Source of the DNA: Mucilaginibacter polytrichastri
GTDB taxonomy: Bacteria; Bacteroidota; Bacteroidia; Sphingobacteriales; Sphingobacteriaceae
Length of the DNA: 64,000 nucleotides
NCBI RefSeq assembly: GCF_001911425.1
Contig: NZ_MPPL01000001.1
Span: 2,857,882-2,921,881 of the forward strand
Direction of reading: 5' to 3'
Shown: in pieces, positions 8,887 to 17,453 of the stretch
Position numbering within the stretch: the first letter of the stretch is position 1
Layout: each line of letters starts with the position of its first letter
Notes under the pieces: model-generated
What the model was told of the DNA's origin: nothing
Seen by the model: only the letters and a program-made list of their open reading frames with translations
Database searches by the model: none
Position numbers and translations under genes: made by a program

Positions 8887-9738
8887 TTGAAAACATTAAA
8901 AATAGCGATCCAAAAATCGGGTCGGCTCAACGAAAAGTCCGTTGAACTGCTTAAAAATTGTGGCCTTAATTTCGAGAACTACAAAAGTTCATTGATCTCG
9001 CCGGTGTCAAATTTCCCATTGGAAATCCTTTTTCTTCGTGATGACGATATCCCAGAATACGTACAAGACGGCATTGCCGATTTGGGTATTGTTGGCGAAA
9101 ACGTAATTCAAGAAACTGAGGTTGAAGTTAACTACCTGCAAAGGTTAGGCTTTGGTAAATGCGCATTAAAAATTGCCATTACTAATAACAGTGATATCAC
9201 CGATTTGCAACATCTAAACGGTAAATCAATCGCTACCACCTACCCTGCTATTTTGGGTAAGTTTTTAAAAGAGAACAACATTCAGTCTGATATTCGTAAC
9301 ATTTCCGGTTCGGTAGAAATTGCGCCGGGTTTGGGATTGGCTGATGCCATTTGCGATCTGGTATCAACAGGCGGAACGCTGAAAAGCAATGGCTTGAAAC
9401 CTTTTGCCGATGTCATGTCGTCTGAAGCAGTTTTAATTGGTCGTAAAGGTGACGAGGATAACATCCTGATCCAGGAATTAATTCAACGTATTCAATCTGT
9501 ATTACGCGCAAAAGAAACTAAATACGTTGTATTAAATATCCACCGCGATAATTTGCCTAAAATAATGAGTTTACTACCCGGTGTTAAAAGCCCTACAATA
9601 GTACCATTGGCCGAGGCAGATTGGGTTGCTGTACATACCGTAATCCCTGAACGCGATTTTTGGGACCGTATTAGCAGCATGAAGCAAGCCGGTGCAGAAG
9701 GTATTGTAGTGATGCCGATAGAGAAGATAATTCTTTAA
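8887..9738 (+). CDS. hisG: ATP phosphoribosyltransferase (long form)
   Basis: First enzyme of histidine synthesis, joining ATP and PRPP to phosphoribosyl-ATP. At 283 aa it is the long, self-sufficient form. Residues 1 to about 205 are the periplasmic-binding-protein-like catalytic domain (IAIQKSGRLNEKS at the start, the PRPP-binding region near SGSVEIAPGLGLADAICDLVSTGGTL). The last 75 residues are the ACT-like regulatory domain that binds histidine (VVMPIEKIIL at the end). No HisZ is therefore needed. It is the first gene after the leader peptide. Confidence 0.97.
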   Translation: MKTLKIAIQKSGRLNEKSVELLKNCGLNFENYKSSLISPVSNFPLEILFLRDDDIPEYVQDGIADLGIVGENVIQETEVEVNYLQRLGFGKCALKIAITNNSDITDLQHLNGKSIATTYPAILGKFLKENNIQSDIRNISGSVEIAPGLGLADAICDLVSTGGTLKSNGLKPFADVMSSEAVLIGRKGDEDNILIQELIQRIQSVLRAKETKYVVLNIHRDNLPKIMSLLPGVKSPTIVPLAEADWVAVHTVIPERDFWDRISSMKQAGAEGIVVMPIEKIIL

Positions 9739-9739
9739 T

Positions 9740-9801
9740 CAGAATTTACTGAATTTGGGAATTCTCAGAATTACCGAATTTTACAATTAACAGAATTTCA
9801 C
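9740..9801. repeat. AGAATT-type microrepeat island (hisG-hisD)
   Basis: A run of near-repeats of a ten-base word around AGAATT/GAATTT (agaatttac, tgaatttggg, agaattacc, gaattttac, agaatttcac). It contains GAATTC-centred self-complementary stretches. It lies inside the his operon, between two genes that must be co-transcribed. Confidence 0.55.
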
Positions 9802-9812
9802 ATTAAAAAACT

Positions 9813-9831
9813 CCCTCTCATTTAGAGAGGG
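9813..9831. repeat. CCCTCTC...GAGAGGG palindromic repeat
   Basis: CCCTCTC (9813-9819), loop ATTTA, GAGAGGG (9825-9831), followed by ctgaggtgagg. The same type of element recurs at 11195-11263 and 27543-27653. It is a REP-like palindrome ending 15 bases before hisD. Confidence 0.6.
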
Positions 9832-9846
9832 CTGAGGTGAGGCAAC

Positions 9847-11136
9847 ATGTTAAGAATATATAATTATCAGGATTTAAATACTGATGACCTGCAGCAACTG
9901 GTTCAACGTAATGTTGACCCGGCCAACGAGATCCGCTCGATTGTGGAAACGATTATCGACACCGTGCGCGAGCATGGCGATAATGCCCTGTTGGATTATG
10001 CACACAAGTTTGACAAAGTTAAACTCGACAAGCTTTACCTCGATAAAGCCGAGCTATCCGAATTGGCTAATGCCCTGCAACCAGAGCAAAAAGAAGCACT
10101 TAAAACGGCATACAATAATATCTACAAATTTCACAAGGCTCAATTAGTTAAAGAAGACAAAATTGAAACCATGCCTGGCGTAACCTGCTGGCGCGAATTA
10201 AGGCCGATTGAAAAAGTTGGCTTGTACATTCCCGGTGGTAGCGCGGTTTTGCCCAGTACATTTTTAATGCTGGGTATCCCCGCTCGCATAGCAGGCTGTA
10301 AAGAGATTGTTGTATGCTCGCCGCCGCAAAAAAGCGGCAAGGTTAACGCCTTTATTGCTTACGTTGCCGAACTGCTTGACATCGACCGTATTTACTTTGC
10401 CGGAGGCGCGCAGGCTATTGCAGCCATGGCTTATGGCACAGAAAGCATTGCCAAGGTTGACAAGATCTTTGGCCCCGGCAACCAGTTTGTAACCAAGGCG
10501 AAGACCATCATTCAATCTACCACCACAACGGCCATCGATATGCCTGCCGGCCCGTCAGAAGTTTTAGTAATTGCTGATGAAACCGCCAACCCAATTTTTG
10601 TAGCTGCGGATTTACTGGCGCAGGCAGAACATGGGAGTGATAGCCAGGCTGTTCTGGTAACCACATCAGAGCAAATGGCCGAAGCTGTTATTGCAGAACT
10701 TGCCAAACAGTTACCTACATTACCACGCGCCGAAATTGCCGGGCAAGCAATTGCCAACTCATACGCAGTTATTGTAAACAGCCTTAACCAGGCCATGCAA
10801 TTCAGTAACCTGTATGCACCGGAACACTTGATCCTGGCAACAGAAAGCTGGGAACAGATCACCGGTGATATTATCAACGCAGGTTCTGTTTTCTTAGGCA
10901 ACTTAACGCCCGAGAGCGTGGGCGATTATGCATCGGGTACTAACCATACCCTGCCTACCAGCACTTATGCACGGGCGTATTCAGGTGTTTCGGTTGATTC
11001 TTTTGTAAAGAAGATCACGTTTCAGCACATTAGTCCGCAAGGTATTAATAACATTGGCCCAACTGTGGAGATTTTGGCCGAGTTGGAAGGATTGCATGCG
11101 CACAAGAACGCGGTGACAGTGCGACTACAAAAATAG
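9847..11136 (+). CDS. hisD: Histidinol dehydrogenase
   Basis: Catalyses the last two steps, L-histidinol to L-histidine with two NAD+. At 429 aa it has the family length. The NAD-binding region is around YIPGGSAVLPSTFLM and the zinc/catalytic region includes FGPGNQFVTKAK, DMPAGPSEVLVIAD, and AQAEHGSDSQAVLVT, whose Gln and His are zinc ligands in the family. The C-terminal part has YAPEHLIL and the conserved GDYASGTNHTLPT. Second gene of the operon, 108 bp after hisG, with the gap filled by two repeat elements. Confidence 0.97.
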   Translation: MLRIYNYQDLNTDDLQQLVQRNVDPANEIRSIVETIIDTVREHGDNALLDYAHKFDKVKLDKLYLDKAELSELANALQPEQKEALKTAYNNIYKFHKAQLVKEDKIETMPGVTCWRELRPIEKVGLYIPGGSAVLPSTFLMLGIPARIAGCKEIVVCSPPQKSGKVNAFIAYVAELLDIDRIYFAGGAQAIAAMAYGTESIAKVDKIFGPGNQFVTKAKTIIQSTTTTAIDMPAGPSEVLVIADETANPIFVAADLLAQAEHGSDSQAVLVTTSEQMAEAVIAELAKQLPTLPRAEIAGQAIANSYAVIVNSLNQAMQFSNLYAPEHLILATESWEQITGDIINAGSVFLGNLTPESVGDYASGTNHTLPTSTYARAYSGVSVDSFVKKITFQHISPQGINNIGPTVEILAELEGLHAHKNAVTVRLQK

Positions 11137-11140
11137 AAGT

Positions 11141-11166
11141 AAGAGACAAGAATCAAGAAACAAGAC
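11141..11166. repeat. CAAGAATCAAGA-type microrepeat (hisD-hisC)
   Basis: agagacaag-aatcaagaaa-caagac, three near copies of a nine- to ten-base word. The same word family appears at 13485-13573, 28601-28627, 41062-41089 and 55449-55546. Confidence 0.55.
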
Positions 11167-11194
11167 AAAATTTTAACCGGCATCATGAGGTATC

Positions 11195-11263
11195 CCCTCC
11201 TAACTCTACTCCAAAAGGAGAGACTTTTTAAAGCCCTCTGCTCCGGAGAGAGTTGGGTGAGGC
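11195..11263. repeat. Composite palindrome (CTCC/GGAG type) between hisD and hisC
   Basis: Two nested hairpins, CTCCaaaaGGAG and CTCCGGAG, are enclosed by arms in which cccctcctaactctactcc is complementary to ggagagagttgggtgagg. It is a larger relative of the element at 9813-9831. Confidence 0.5.
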
Positions 11264-11292
11264 TTCTACAATGACAACATAACAAAAAAGAG

Positions 11293-12339
11293 ATGTTCGA
11301 CATTAATAACATACTCAGAGAAAATATAAAAAACCTGGTTCCCTACTCATCCGCACGTGATGAATTTAAGGGTGAAGCCAGCATATACCTGGATGCTAAC
11401 GAGAATGCATTTGGTTCGCCGTTGGATAAAGCGTACAACCGCTACCCCGACCCGATGCAGTACCAGGTTAAAATGCGCCTGAGCGAAATTAAAGGCGTAC
11501 CTGCCCGAAACATCTTTTTAGGTAATGGCAGCGATGAGGCTATCGATATTCTGTTCCGCAGTTTCTGCAACCCGGGGGTTGATAACGTAATTTTGGTACC
11601 GCCTACTTATGGCATGTACGAAGTTTCGGCTAACATTAATGACGTGGAAGCCCGTAAAGTTCCGCTGACAGAAGAGTATCAGTTGAACGTTGAAGGGATT
11701 TCCGAAGCTATTGACAAAAACACTAAACTGATTTTCATCTGCTCGCCTAATAACCCTACAGGTAATTCTATCAATCGTGATGATATTGAAACCCTGCTGG
11801 CCAATTTTAGCGGTATAATTGTGGTTGATGAAGCTTATATCAACTTCAGCCGTCAAAAAACTTTTATTCAGGAACTGACAGAGTACGCCAATTTGGTGGT
11901 AATGCAAACGCTGTCAAAAGCATGGGGCTTAGCTGGCTTACGTGTAGGTATGGCATTTGCCAGTGAAGAAATTATTGAGGTGATGAACAAGGTTAAACCA
12001 CCTTACAACATCAACGAAGCTTCGCAGCAATTAGCATTACAGGCTTTGCAAAATACCGATCTGGTAAACCTTTGGATCAAAGAGCTATTGGCCGAGCGCG
12101 ATAAACTAGTTTTGAAACTGAAGGATTTTGATTTCGTGCTGGATATTTATCCGTCTGACGCCAACTTTATCCTGGTTAAAACTACCGATGCAAAGGGCAT
12201 CTACAACTTCCTGGTTGGATATGGAATCATCGTTCGCGATCGTTCTAAAGTAGAGCTTTGCCAGGGTTCGTTAAGAATAACTGTTGGAACACCGGACGAA
12301 AACCAAAAATTATTAGAAACTTTACAGCTATACAAATGA
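11293..12339 (+). CDS. hisC: Histidinol-phosphate aminotransferase
   Basis: A PLP-dependent class I/II aminotransferase that converts imidazole-acetol phosphate to histidinol phosphate using glutamate. It is 348 aa, normal for HisC. Visible motifs are [10 protein letters not shown] near the start, [29 protein letters not shown] and the PLP lysine in [14 protein letters not shown]. Its stop overlaps the hisB start in an ATGA, indicating translational coupling. Confidence 0.96.
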   Translation: MFDINNILRENIKNLVPYSSARDEFKGEASIYLDANENAFGSPLDKAYNRYPDPMQYQVKMRLSEIKGVPARNIFLGNGSDEAIDILFRSFCNPGVDNVILVPPTYGMYEVSANINDVEARKVPLTEEYQLNVEGISEAIDKNTKLIFICSPNNPTGNSINRDDIETLLANFSGIIVVDEAYINFSRQKTFIQELTEYANLVVMQTLSKAWGLAGLRVGMAFASEEIIEVMNKVKPPYNINEASQQLALQALQNTDLVNLWIKELLAERDKLVLKLKDFDFVLDIYPSDANFILVKTTDAKGIYNFLVGYGIIVRDRSKVELCQGSLRITVGTPDENQKLLETLQLYK

Positions 12340-13484
12340 TCGGTCCCCAGAAAATATTGTTTATAGACAGAGATGGTACATTAATTAAAGAATGTGCCGA
12401 CGAGCAGATAGACTCTTTCTACAAGCTAGAGTTTTATAACAAAGCCCTGCAATACCTGCCACGTATAGCTGCCGAGCTTGATTTTAAGCTGGTAATGGTA
12501 ACTAACCAGGATGGCTTGGGAACCATCAGCCACCCTGACGAAAACTTTTTCCCGGTACAAGACATGGTGCTTAAAACCTTCGCTAACGAAGGTGTAGTAT
12601 TTTCTGCCGTACACATCGACCGCACATTTCCATACCAGCATGCCCCTACCCGCAAACCGGGTACCGGTATGCTTACCGAATATTTAGATACTGAAAAGTA
12701 TGATCTGCAAGGCTCATTCGTAATCGGCGATCGTAAAAACGATGTACTGCTTGCCAAAAACTTAGGAGCAAAAGCCATTTGGCTAAACAATAATTCGGGA
12801 TTAGGCGCAAAAGAATTTACTGAAGAAGAAAACGCAGCCATTAAAGACGTTGTTGCCTTAGAAAGTACCGACTGGCAAAAGATCTACGAGTTTTTAAAAC
12901 TAGGCGAACGCGTTGCAGAACGCCGCCGTACCACCAAAGAAACTGATGTTTTTATTAAAATTAATTTAGATGGTACAGGTGAAGCGAAAGTAAATACAGG
13001 CCTGCATTTCTTTGATCATATGCTGGATCAGATTGCCCGTCACGGCAGTATTGATTTGGTGGTTGAGGCCAAAGGCGATTTGCATATAGATGAGCATCAC
13101 ACCATAGAAGATACCGCAATTGCTTTAGGCGAGGTTTTTGCAACAGCTTTAGGCGATAAACGTGGGATTGAACGTTACGGTTTCTGCCTGCCAATGGACG
13201 ATTGCCTGGCACAGGCAGCGATAGACTTTGGCGGCCGCAACTGGCTGGTTTGGGATGCAGATTTTAAACGCGAAAAAGTGGGCGATGTACCTACAGAAAT
13301 GTTTTTACATTTCTTTAAATCGTTCTCAGACGCTTCGAAATCAAACCTCAACATCAAAGCCGAAGGCCAAAACGAACATCACAAAATAGAAGCAATATTT
13401 AAAGCCTTTGCCAAAGCCATTAAAATGGCTGTAAGAAGGGACGCAAATAATATGGTTTTACCAAGCACTAAAGGGATGCTTTAA
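12336..13484 (+). CDS. hisB: Bifunctional histidinol-phosphatase / imidazoleglycerol-phosphate dehydratase
   Basis: A fusion of two pathway enzymes (382 aa). Residues 1 to about 165 are a HAD phosphatase ([11 protein letters not shown] motif I, VTNQDGLG motif [17 protein letters not shown] motif IV). Residues from about 190 are IGP dehydratase with both metal-binding histidine clusters, [14 protein letters not shown] and [15 protein letters not shown] use the ATG at 12336, which overlaps the hisC stop and begins just before the phosphatase motif. The longer frame back to 12258 only runs through hisC in another frame. Confidence 0.96.
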   Translation: MIGPQKILFIDRDGTLIKECADEQIDSFYKLEFYNKALQYLPRIAAELDFKLVMVTNQDGLGTISHPDENFFPVQDMVLKTFANEGVVFSAVHIDRTFPYQHAPTRKPGTGMLTEYLDTEKYDLQGSFVIGDRKNDVLLAKNLGAKAIWLNNNSGLGAKEFTEEENAAIKDVVALESTDWQKIYEFLKLGERVAERRRTTKETDVFIKINLDGTGEAKVNTGLHFFDHMLDQIARHGSIDLVVEAKGDLHIDEHHTIEDTAIALGEVFATALGDKRGIERYGFCLPMDDCLAQAAIDFGGRNWLVWDADFKREKVGDVPTEMFLHFFKSFSDASKSNLNIKAEGQNEHHKIEAIFKAFAKAIKMAVRRDANNMVLPSTKGML

Positions 13485-13573
13485 GAGAGATGAAAGAAAC
13501 CAGAGCCAAGAAACAAGATAGCACTGTACATTTTGTTTTTTATCTTGTCTCTTGTTTCTCGGCTCTTGTCTCT
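13485..13573. repeat. Hairpin built of CAAGAA-type microrepeats (hisB-hisH)
   Basis: The left half (agagccaagaaacaagata, to 13520) is the reverse complement of the right half (13541-13573, with one extra four-base unit), separated by about 20 bases. It forms a long imperfect hairpin inside the his operon, ending 9 bases before hisH, and fills nearly the whole 98-bp gap. Confidence 0.6.
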
Positions 13574-13582
13574 AGATAGAAT

Positions 13583-14173
13583 ATGATAGGAATAGTACGT
13601 TACGGCGCAGGGAACATTTTCTCACTAACTTCGGCTTTAGACAGGCTGGGCATTACCTACGGCATGATCAATAATGAAGCTGATTTTGAACAGTTTGACC
13701 GCTATATTATCCCCGGTGTAGGGCATGCAGGTGCGGCCATGGCTAAGCTTGAAAATACAGGGCTGGTGCCAAAGATCAAGGCGTTAAACAAACCAACCTT
13801 GGGTATCTGTGTGGGTATGCAGCTGCTAACCGCACATTCTGAAGAAGGCGACGCCGATCTGCTCAATATCATCCCGGTAAAAACCTTAAAATTTAAGGAT
13901 GAGCCCGGTTTTAAGGTGCCACACACCGGCTGGAACAACGTATATCCACAAGCCGGAAATCCACTTTTTGAAAATATTCCTGCTGACGCTCATTTTTACT
14001 TTGTACATTCATACTATATTGAATATGATGGGGCATACACTTTAGCGTCAACCAATTATATCAATAATTTTTCGGCATCAATTTGGCATAATAATTTTTT
14101 CGGCGTGCAATTCCATCCTGAAAAATCAGGTGAGTACGGCGAAACTTTACTTAAAAACTTTTCAAAACTTTAA
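13583..14173 (+). CDS. hisH: Imidazole glycerol phosphate synthase, glutaminase subunit
   Basis: A class I glutamine amidotransferase (196 aa) that supplies ammonia to HisF. The nucleophile cysteine is in TLGICVGMQLL and the His-Glu pair is in GVQFHPEKSGEYG. The oxyanion strand PGVGHAG is near residue 50. It forms a heterodimer with HisF, encoded 1 kb downstream. hisA begins 4 bp after its stop. Confidence 0.96.
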   Translation: MIGIVRYGAGNIFSLTSALDRLGITYGMINNEADFEQFDRYIIPGVGHAGAAMAKLENTGLVPKIKALNKPTLGICVGMQLLTAHSEEGDADLLNIIPVKTLKFKDEPGFKVPHTGWNNVYPQAGNPLFENIPADAHFYFVHSYYIEYDGAYTLASTNYINNFSASIWHNNFFGVQFHPEKSGEYGETLLKNFSKL

Positions 14174-14177
14174 AGGC

Positions 14178-14927
14178 ATGTATATAATCCCTGCCATCGA
14201 CATACTCGATAAAAAAGTAGTTCGCCTTCGTGAAGGTAACTACGAACAGGTAACTCATTACGATGTTACACTGGAAGAGATGATCGAAAGGTATCAATCC
14301 AACGGCACAAATTTCATTCATGTTATTGATTTGAATGGCGCCAAAAATGATTTCTCTAATCAGGAGTATCTGTTCAACGTGATCAAAAAAACGGATATGA
14401 AAGTACAATACGGCGGCGGCGTTCGCAGTATTGAAAAGGTTAAAGAACTGATAGACGCTGGCATCCACCGCGTTATTGTAGGTACACAGGCCATCACCAA
14501 TCCCAGCTTTCTGGAAGACCTGAGCAAAGCCCTTTGCGGTAAAGAACGCTGCTCAGACCAGGTTGTGGTGGCTATTGACGTACTCGACGAAGTAATCAAA
14601 TACTCCGGCTGGATGGAAAGTTCGCCTATTAAGTTAATGGACTATGTTGATAAATGCCTGGCTTTAGGTTTCTTCCGCTTCCTGTGTACCGATATCAATA
14701 AAGACGGTAAACTGGGCGGCGCAGGCATCGAACTATATGAAAAACTGCTGGATCACTCTCCTTTCATCAAACTGATCGCCTCAGGTGGTGTAAGTTCCAT
14801 GAAAGATATAGAACAGCTCAGCAAAATTAAGGTAGAATCTGTTGTAGTAGGTAAAGCCATTTATGAAGGTCTGGTTACTATTGAAGAGATCAAAGACTGG
14901 AATTTACAGTCGCTGATCTCTATTTAA
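14178..14927 (+). CDS. hisA: ProFAR isomerase (phosphoribosylformimino-5-aminoimidazole carboxamide ribotide isomerase)
   Basis: A TIM-barrel isomerase (249 aa) that opens the ribose ring of ProFAR. The start MYIIPAIDILDKKVVRLREG carries the catalytic Asp8-type residue in AIDI, and the phosphate-binding loops appear as YGGGVRS and LIASGGVSS. The second acidic residue is in CTDINKDG. I use the ATG at 14178. The longer frame from 14130 overlaps hisH and adds only non-family residues. Confidence 0.95.
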   Translation: MYIIPAIDILDKKVVRLREGNYEQVTHYDVTLEEMIERYQSNGTNFIHVIDLNGAKNDFSNQEYLFNVIKKTDMKVQYGGGVRSIEKVKELIDAGIHRVIVGTQAITNPSFLEDLSKALCGKERCSDQVVVAIDVLDEVIKYSGWMESSPIKLMDYVDKCLALGFFRFLCTDINKDGKLGGAGIELYEKLLDHSPFIKLIASGGVSSMKDIEQLSKIKVESVVVGKAIYEGLVTIEEIKDWNLQSLISI

Positions 14928-14939
14928 ACCTTTCCACCC

Positions 14940-15024
14940 GTCATCCTGAACTTGTTTCAGGATCCTACAGTACAGGTATACGTTATACTTAGCACGTGGG
15001 TTGCCGAAACAAGTTCGGCATGAC
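14940..15024. repeat. GTCATCCTGAACTTGTTTCAGGATC inverted repeat pair
   Basis: The left copy at 14940-14964 is matched, inverted and with a few changes, by the copy at 15000-15024 (gccgaaacaagttcggcatgac). Each copy also has a short internal palindrome. A related half copy occurs at 33432-33456. This is a dispersed palindromic repeat in the hisA-hisF gap. Confidence 0.7.
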
Positions 15025-15043
15025 AAGTAGATTAAATAATATC

Positions 15044-15124
15044 GTCATTGCGAGGTACGAAGCAATCCCCTACTTACAGGGTCGCTCTGCACAGCTACGA
15101 GATTGATTCGTACCTCGCAATGAC
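15044..15124. repeat. GTCATTGCGAGG inverted repeat
   Basis: Arms of 24 bp at 15044-15067 and 15101-15124 match at 23 of 24 positions when one is inverted, separated by 33 bp. From general knowledge, GTCATTGCGAGG...GAAGCAATC elements are common dispersed palindromes in Sphingobacteriaceae genomes. This one lies 13 bp before hisF and directly after another repeat pair. Confidence 0.75.
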
Positions 15125-15137
15125 AAGTTAAAACCCC

Positions 15138-15890
15138 ATGCTCGCAAAACGAATCATCCCCTGCCTTGATGTAAAAGACGGCCGTACGGTTAAAGGCGTA
15201 AACTTTGTAGACCTACGTGATGCCGGCGACCCGGTAGAGCTGGCCTGGAACTATTCGCGCCAGGGTGCCGACGAATTGGTGTTTCTGGACATCACCGCTA
15301 CGCACGAGCGCCGCAAAACCATGATCGAGATGGTTAAAGCAGTAGCCAGGCAAATCAATATCCCATTTACCATTGGTGGTGGTATTATGGAGATTGCAGA
15401 TGCTGATGCACTGTTAAATGCCGGAGCCGATAAAATTTCGATCAATTCTGCCGCGGTACGAAACCCTGGTTTTATTGACGAATTAGCTAAAGCCTTCGGT
15501 GTACAATTTGTTGTCGTTGCTGTTGATACACGTTACGATGGTAATGCCAATATAGTTCATCTAAATGGCGGACGGATACCAACTGAAAAGGAAACTTTAG
15601 ATTGGATTACAGAAGCAGAAAGCCGTGGTGCAGGCGAAATACTATTGACCTCGATGGATCATGACGGTACCAAAGCCGGATTTGATAACAACCTCCTGAA
15701 GATAGTTAATGATGTGGTCAACATCCCGGTTATTGCCTCTGGTGGTGCGGGGAGTGTACAGCATTTTGTAGATGTGTTTCAGAAAACCAATGTGGATGCC
15801 GCTTTGGCTGCATCGGTATTTCATTACGGGCAAATTTTAATACCCGATTTAAAATTGGCTTTAAAAAACCAAAACATTAACGTAAGATAA
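15138..15890 (+). CDS. hisF: Imidazole glycerol phosphate synthase, cyclase subunit
   Basis: A TIM-barrel synthase (250 aa) that uses HisH-derived ammonia to make IGP and AICAR. The start [23 protein letters not shown] contains the catalytic Asp11-type residue. The second catalytic Asp is in [13 protein letters not shown], and phosphate-binding loops are FTIGGGI and IASGGAGS. It is separated from hisA by a 210-bp gap filled with two inverted-repeat elements. Confidence 0.96.
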   Translation: MLAKRIIPCLDVKDGRTVKGVNFVDLRDAGDPVELAWNYSRQGADELVFLDITATHERRKTMIEMVKAVARQINIPFTIGGGIMEIADADALLNAGADKISINSAAVRNPGFIDELAKAFGVQFVVVAVDTRYDGNANIVHLNGGRIPTEKETLDWITEAESRGAGEILLTSMDHDGTKAGFDNNLLKIVNDVVNIPVIASGGAGSVQHFVDVFQKTNVDAALAASVFHYGQILIPDLKLALKNQNINVR

Positions 15891-15918
15891 TTGATACTTA
15901 GCTTAACGGCTATATTTG
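15891..15918 (+). promoter_or_regulatory. Possible internal promoter before hisIE
   Basis: TTG at 15891-15893, a 17-bp spacer and TATATTTG at 15911-15918, a perfect -7 box, 36 bases before the hisIE ATG. It could give hisIE and the genes behind it expression independent of the leader. Confidence 0.5.
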
Positions 15919-15954
15919 CGAACCGCTTGTAAGGTGGTTTTTTACCAAAGAATA

Positions 15955-16542
15955 ATGGAAATAGATTTCGATAAAACCGACGGACTGGTTCCGGTTGTGA
16001 TACAGGATGTACAAACACTTGAGGTATTGATGCTGGGCTATATGAATGCCGAGGCTTATCAAAAAACCATCAAAGAAAATATAGTTACGTTTTTCTCCCG
16101 TTCTAAAAATCGCTTATGGACCAAGGGCGAAACCAGTGGCAATTTCTTACATGTAAAAAGCGTACATATCGATTGCGATAAAGACACAATCCTGATTATG
16201 GTTAGGCCGCAAGGAGCTACCTGCCATACGGGCGCGCGAAGCTGTTTTGATACCGCTTACAATCAAAACTTTATACTGGAACTGGAAAACATTATCCGCA
16301 ACCGTTATGAAGACCCACAGGAAGGATCGTACGTTAACAAACTGCGCAATAAAGGCCTTAACAAAATAGCACAAAAGGTTGGCGAAGAAGCTGTTGAAAC
16401 CGTTATTGCTGCCCTGGCAGAAACAGAGACCGATATGATCAATGAATCATCAGACCTCGTTTTTCACCTCTTGGTTCTGCTGCGCGAAAAAGGCTTATCG
16501 CTTGAAACAATAGCTAAAAACCTGGAGGCGAGACATAAATAG
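15955..16542 (+). CDS. hisIE: Bifunctional phosphoribosyl-AMP cyclohydrolase / phosphoribosyl-ATP pyrophosphatase
   Basis: A fusion (195 aa) catalysing steps 2 and 3 of the pathway. Residues 1 to about 105 are the HisI cyclohydrolase with zinc ligands in SVHIDCDKDT and GATCHTGARSCF. Residues from about 110 are the HisE pyrophosphatase helix bundle with VGEEAVETVIAAL. I use the ATG at 15955 (MEIDFDKTDGLVPVV). An upstream frame from 15916 overlaps the predicted promoter. It is the last his gene and completes the pathway. Confidence 0.95.
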   Translation: MEIDFDKTDGLVPVVIQDVQTLEVLMLGYMNAEAYQKTIKENIVTFFSRSKNRLWTKGETSGNFLHVKSVHIDCDKDTILIMVRPQGATCHTGARSCFDTAYNQNFILELENIIRNRYEDPQEGSYVNKLRNKGLNKIAQKVGEEAVETVIAALAETETDMINESSDLVFHLLVLLREKGLSLETIAKNLEARHK

Positions 16543-16557
16543 TTTATTGCTTAAGTT

Positions 16558-17451
16558 ATGTTGACGAAGATATTTCTCAATACTTTGCTTATTTGCGCTC
16601 TCGGTATCTTTAACTGCAGTGCGCAGTCAGAAACTTTAAGAAACCACATCGCCGAAATTGCAAAGGAGGCCAAGGGTATAGTAGGCGTTTCTGTTTTGAA
16701 CATCGAAACCGGTGATACTTTATCTTATAACGGGTATAAACATTTCCCGATGCAAAGTGTGATGAAGTACCCTATTGCAATTACCGTGCTGCATGAGATT
16801 GATAAGGGTAAGTTTACCATTGATCAACCCATCCATGTTGATAAAAGTGACTATTACGATACCTACAGCCCCCTTAAAGATAAATATCCCGAAGGGAACA
16901 TTAATGTCTCTATCAAAGAATTGTTGAGCTACATGGTTTCATTAAGTGATAACATCGCCTGCGATGTGCTGCTTAAAACACTTGGCGGCACGGATAAAGT
17001 TGATGCCTACATGCATACCATCGGCATTAATAATATAGCTATTAAAGCATCCGAATACCAGATGGCCCAAGCATGGGATGTGCAATTTACTAACTGGGTA
17101 CAACCCAAAGAACTTACCCGACTTCTTAAAATTTCTTTTAAACCCGACTTCCTTTCTCCGCCAAGCTATGCTTATTTATGGAAAATTATGCAGGCTACAT
17201 CTACCGGGCCAAAGCAAATTAAAGGCTTGTTGCCTGAGGGTACAATAGTATATCATAAAACCGGCAGATCGGGTACCAATGCGCAGGGCATCAGTGCTGC
17301 TACTAATGATGTTGGTATTATTACTTTGCCCGATGGAATTCATTTAGCAATTGCCATACTTTTAAGTAATTCATCTGTTGATATGCCAACCCGCGAATCT
17401 GTAATTGCCCGTATAGCTAAAGCAGCTTACGACAATGCAGTTAAACAGTAA
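16558..17451 (+). CDS. Class A beta-lactamase
   Basis: A serine beta-lactamase of 297 aa with an N-terminal signal peptide (about residues 1-22, ending NCSAQ). All catalytic motifs are present, and their positions happen to coincide with standard numbering. These are S67-V-M-K70 (shifted by three), S130-D131-N132, E166 in ASEYQ, and HKTGRSGTN. The insert pattern and motifs fit the PER/CfxA-like A2 subclass seen in Bacteroidota, though substrate range cannot be read from sequence. The ATG is 15 bp after hisIE and the next gene starts 2 bp after its stop, so it may be read from the his or hisIE promoter. Confidence 0.92.
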   Translation: MLTKIFLNTLLICALGIFNCSAQSETLRNHIAEIAKEAKGIVGVSVLNIETGDTLSYNGYKHFPMQSVMKYPIAITVLHEIDKGKFTIDQPIHVDKSDYYDTYSPLKDKYPEGNINVSIKELLSYMVSLSDNIACDVLLKTLGGTDKVDAYMHTIGINNIAIKASEYQMAQAWDVQFTNWVQPKELTRLLKISFKPDFLSPPSYAYLWKIMQATSTGPKQIKGLLPEGTIVYHKTGRSGTNAQGISAATNDVGIITLPDGIHLAIAILLSNSSVDMPTRESVIARIAKAAYDNAVKQ

Positions 17452-17453
17452 CC

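Noticed and set aside
8733..8945. Plus-strand 70-aa ORF overlapping the his leader and hisG start
   Set aside because: It runs through the leader in the wrong frame and into hisG. The His-rich 20-codon frame and hisG itself explain the region.
12258..12335. N-terminal extension of hisB
   Set aside because: The added 26 residues are the hisC 3' end read in another frame. The ATGA overlap and the phosphatase start motif support 12336.
13485..13573. Microrepeat island considered as a CRISPR array
   Set aside because: The units are about ten bases, imperfect, without unique spacers of constant length, and no cas gene is nearby.
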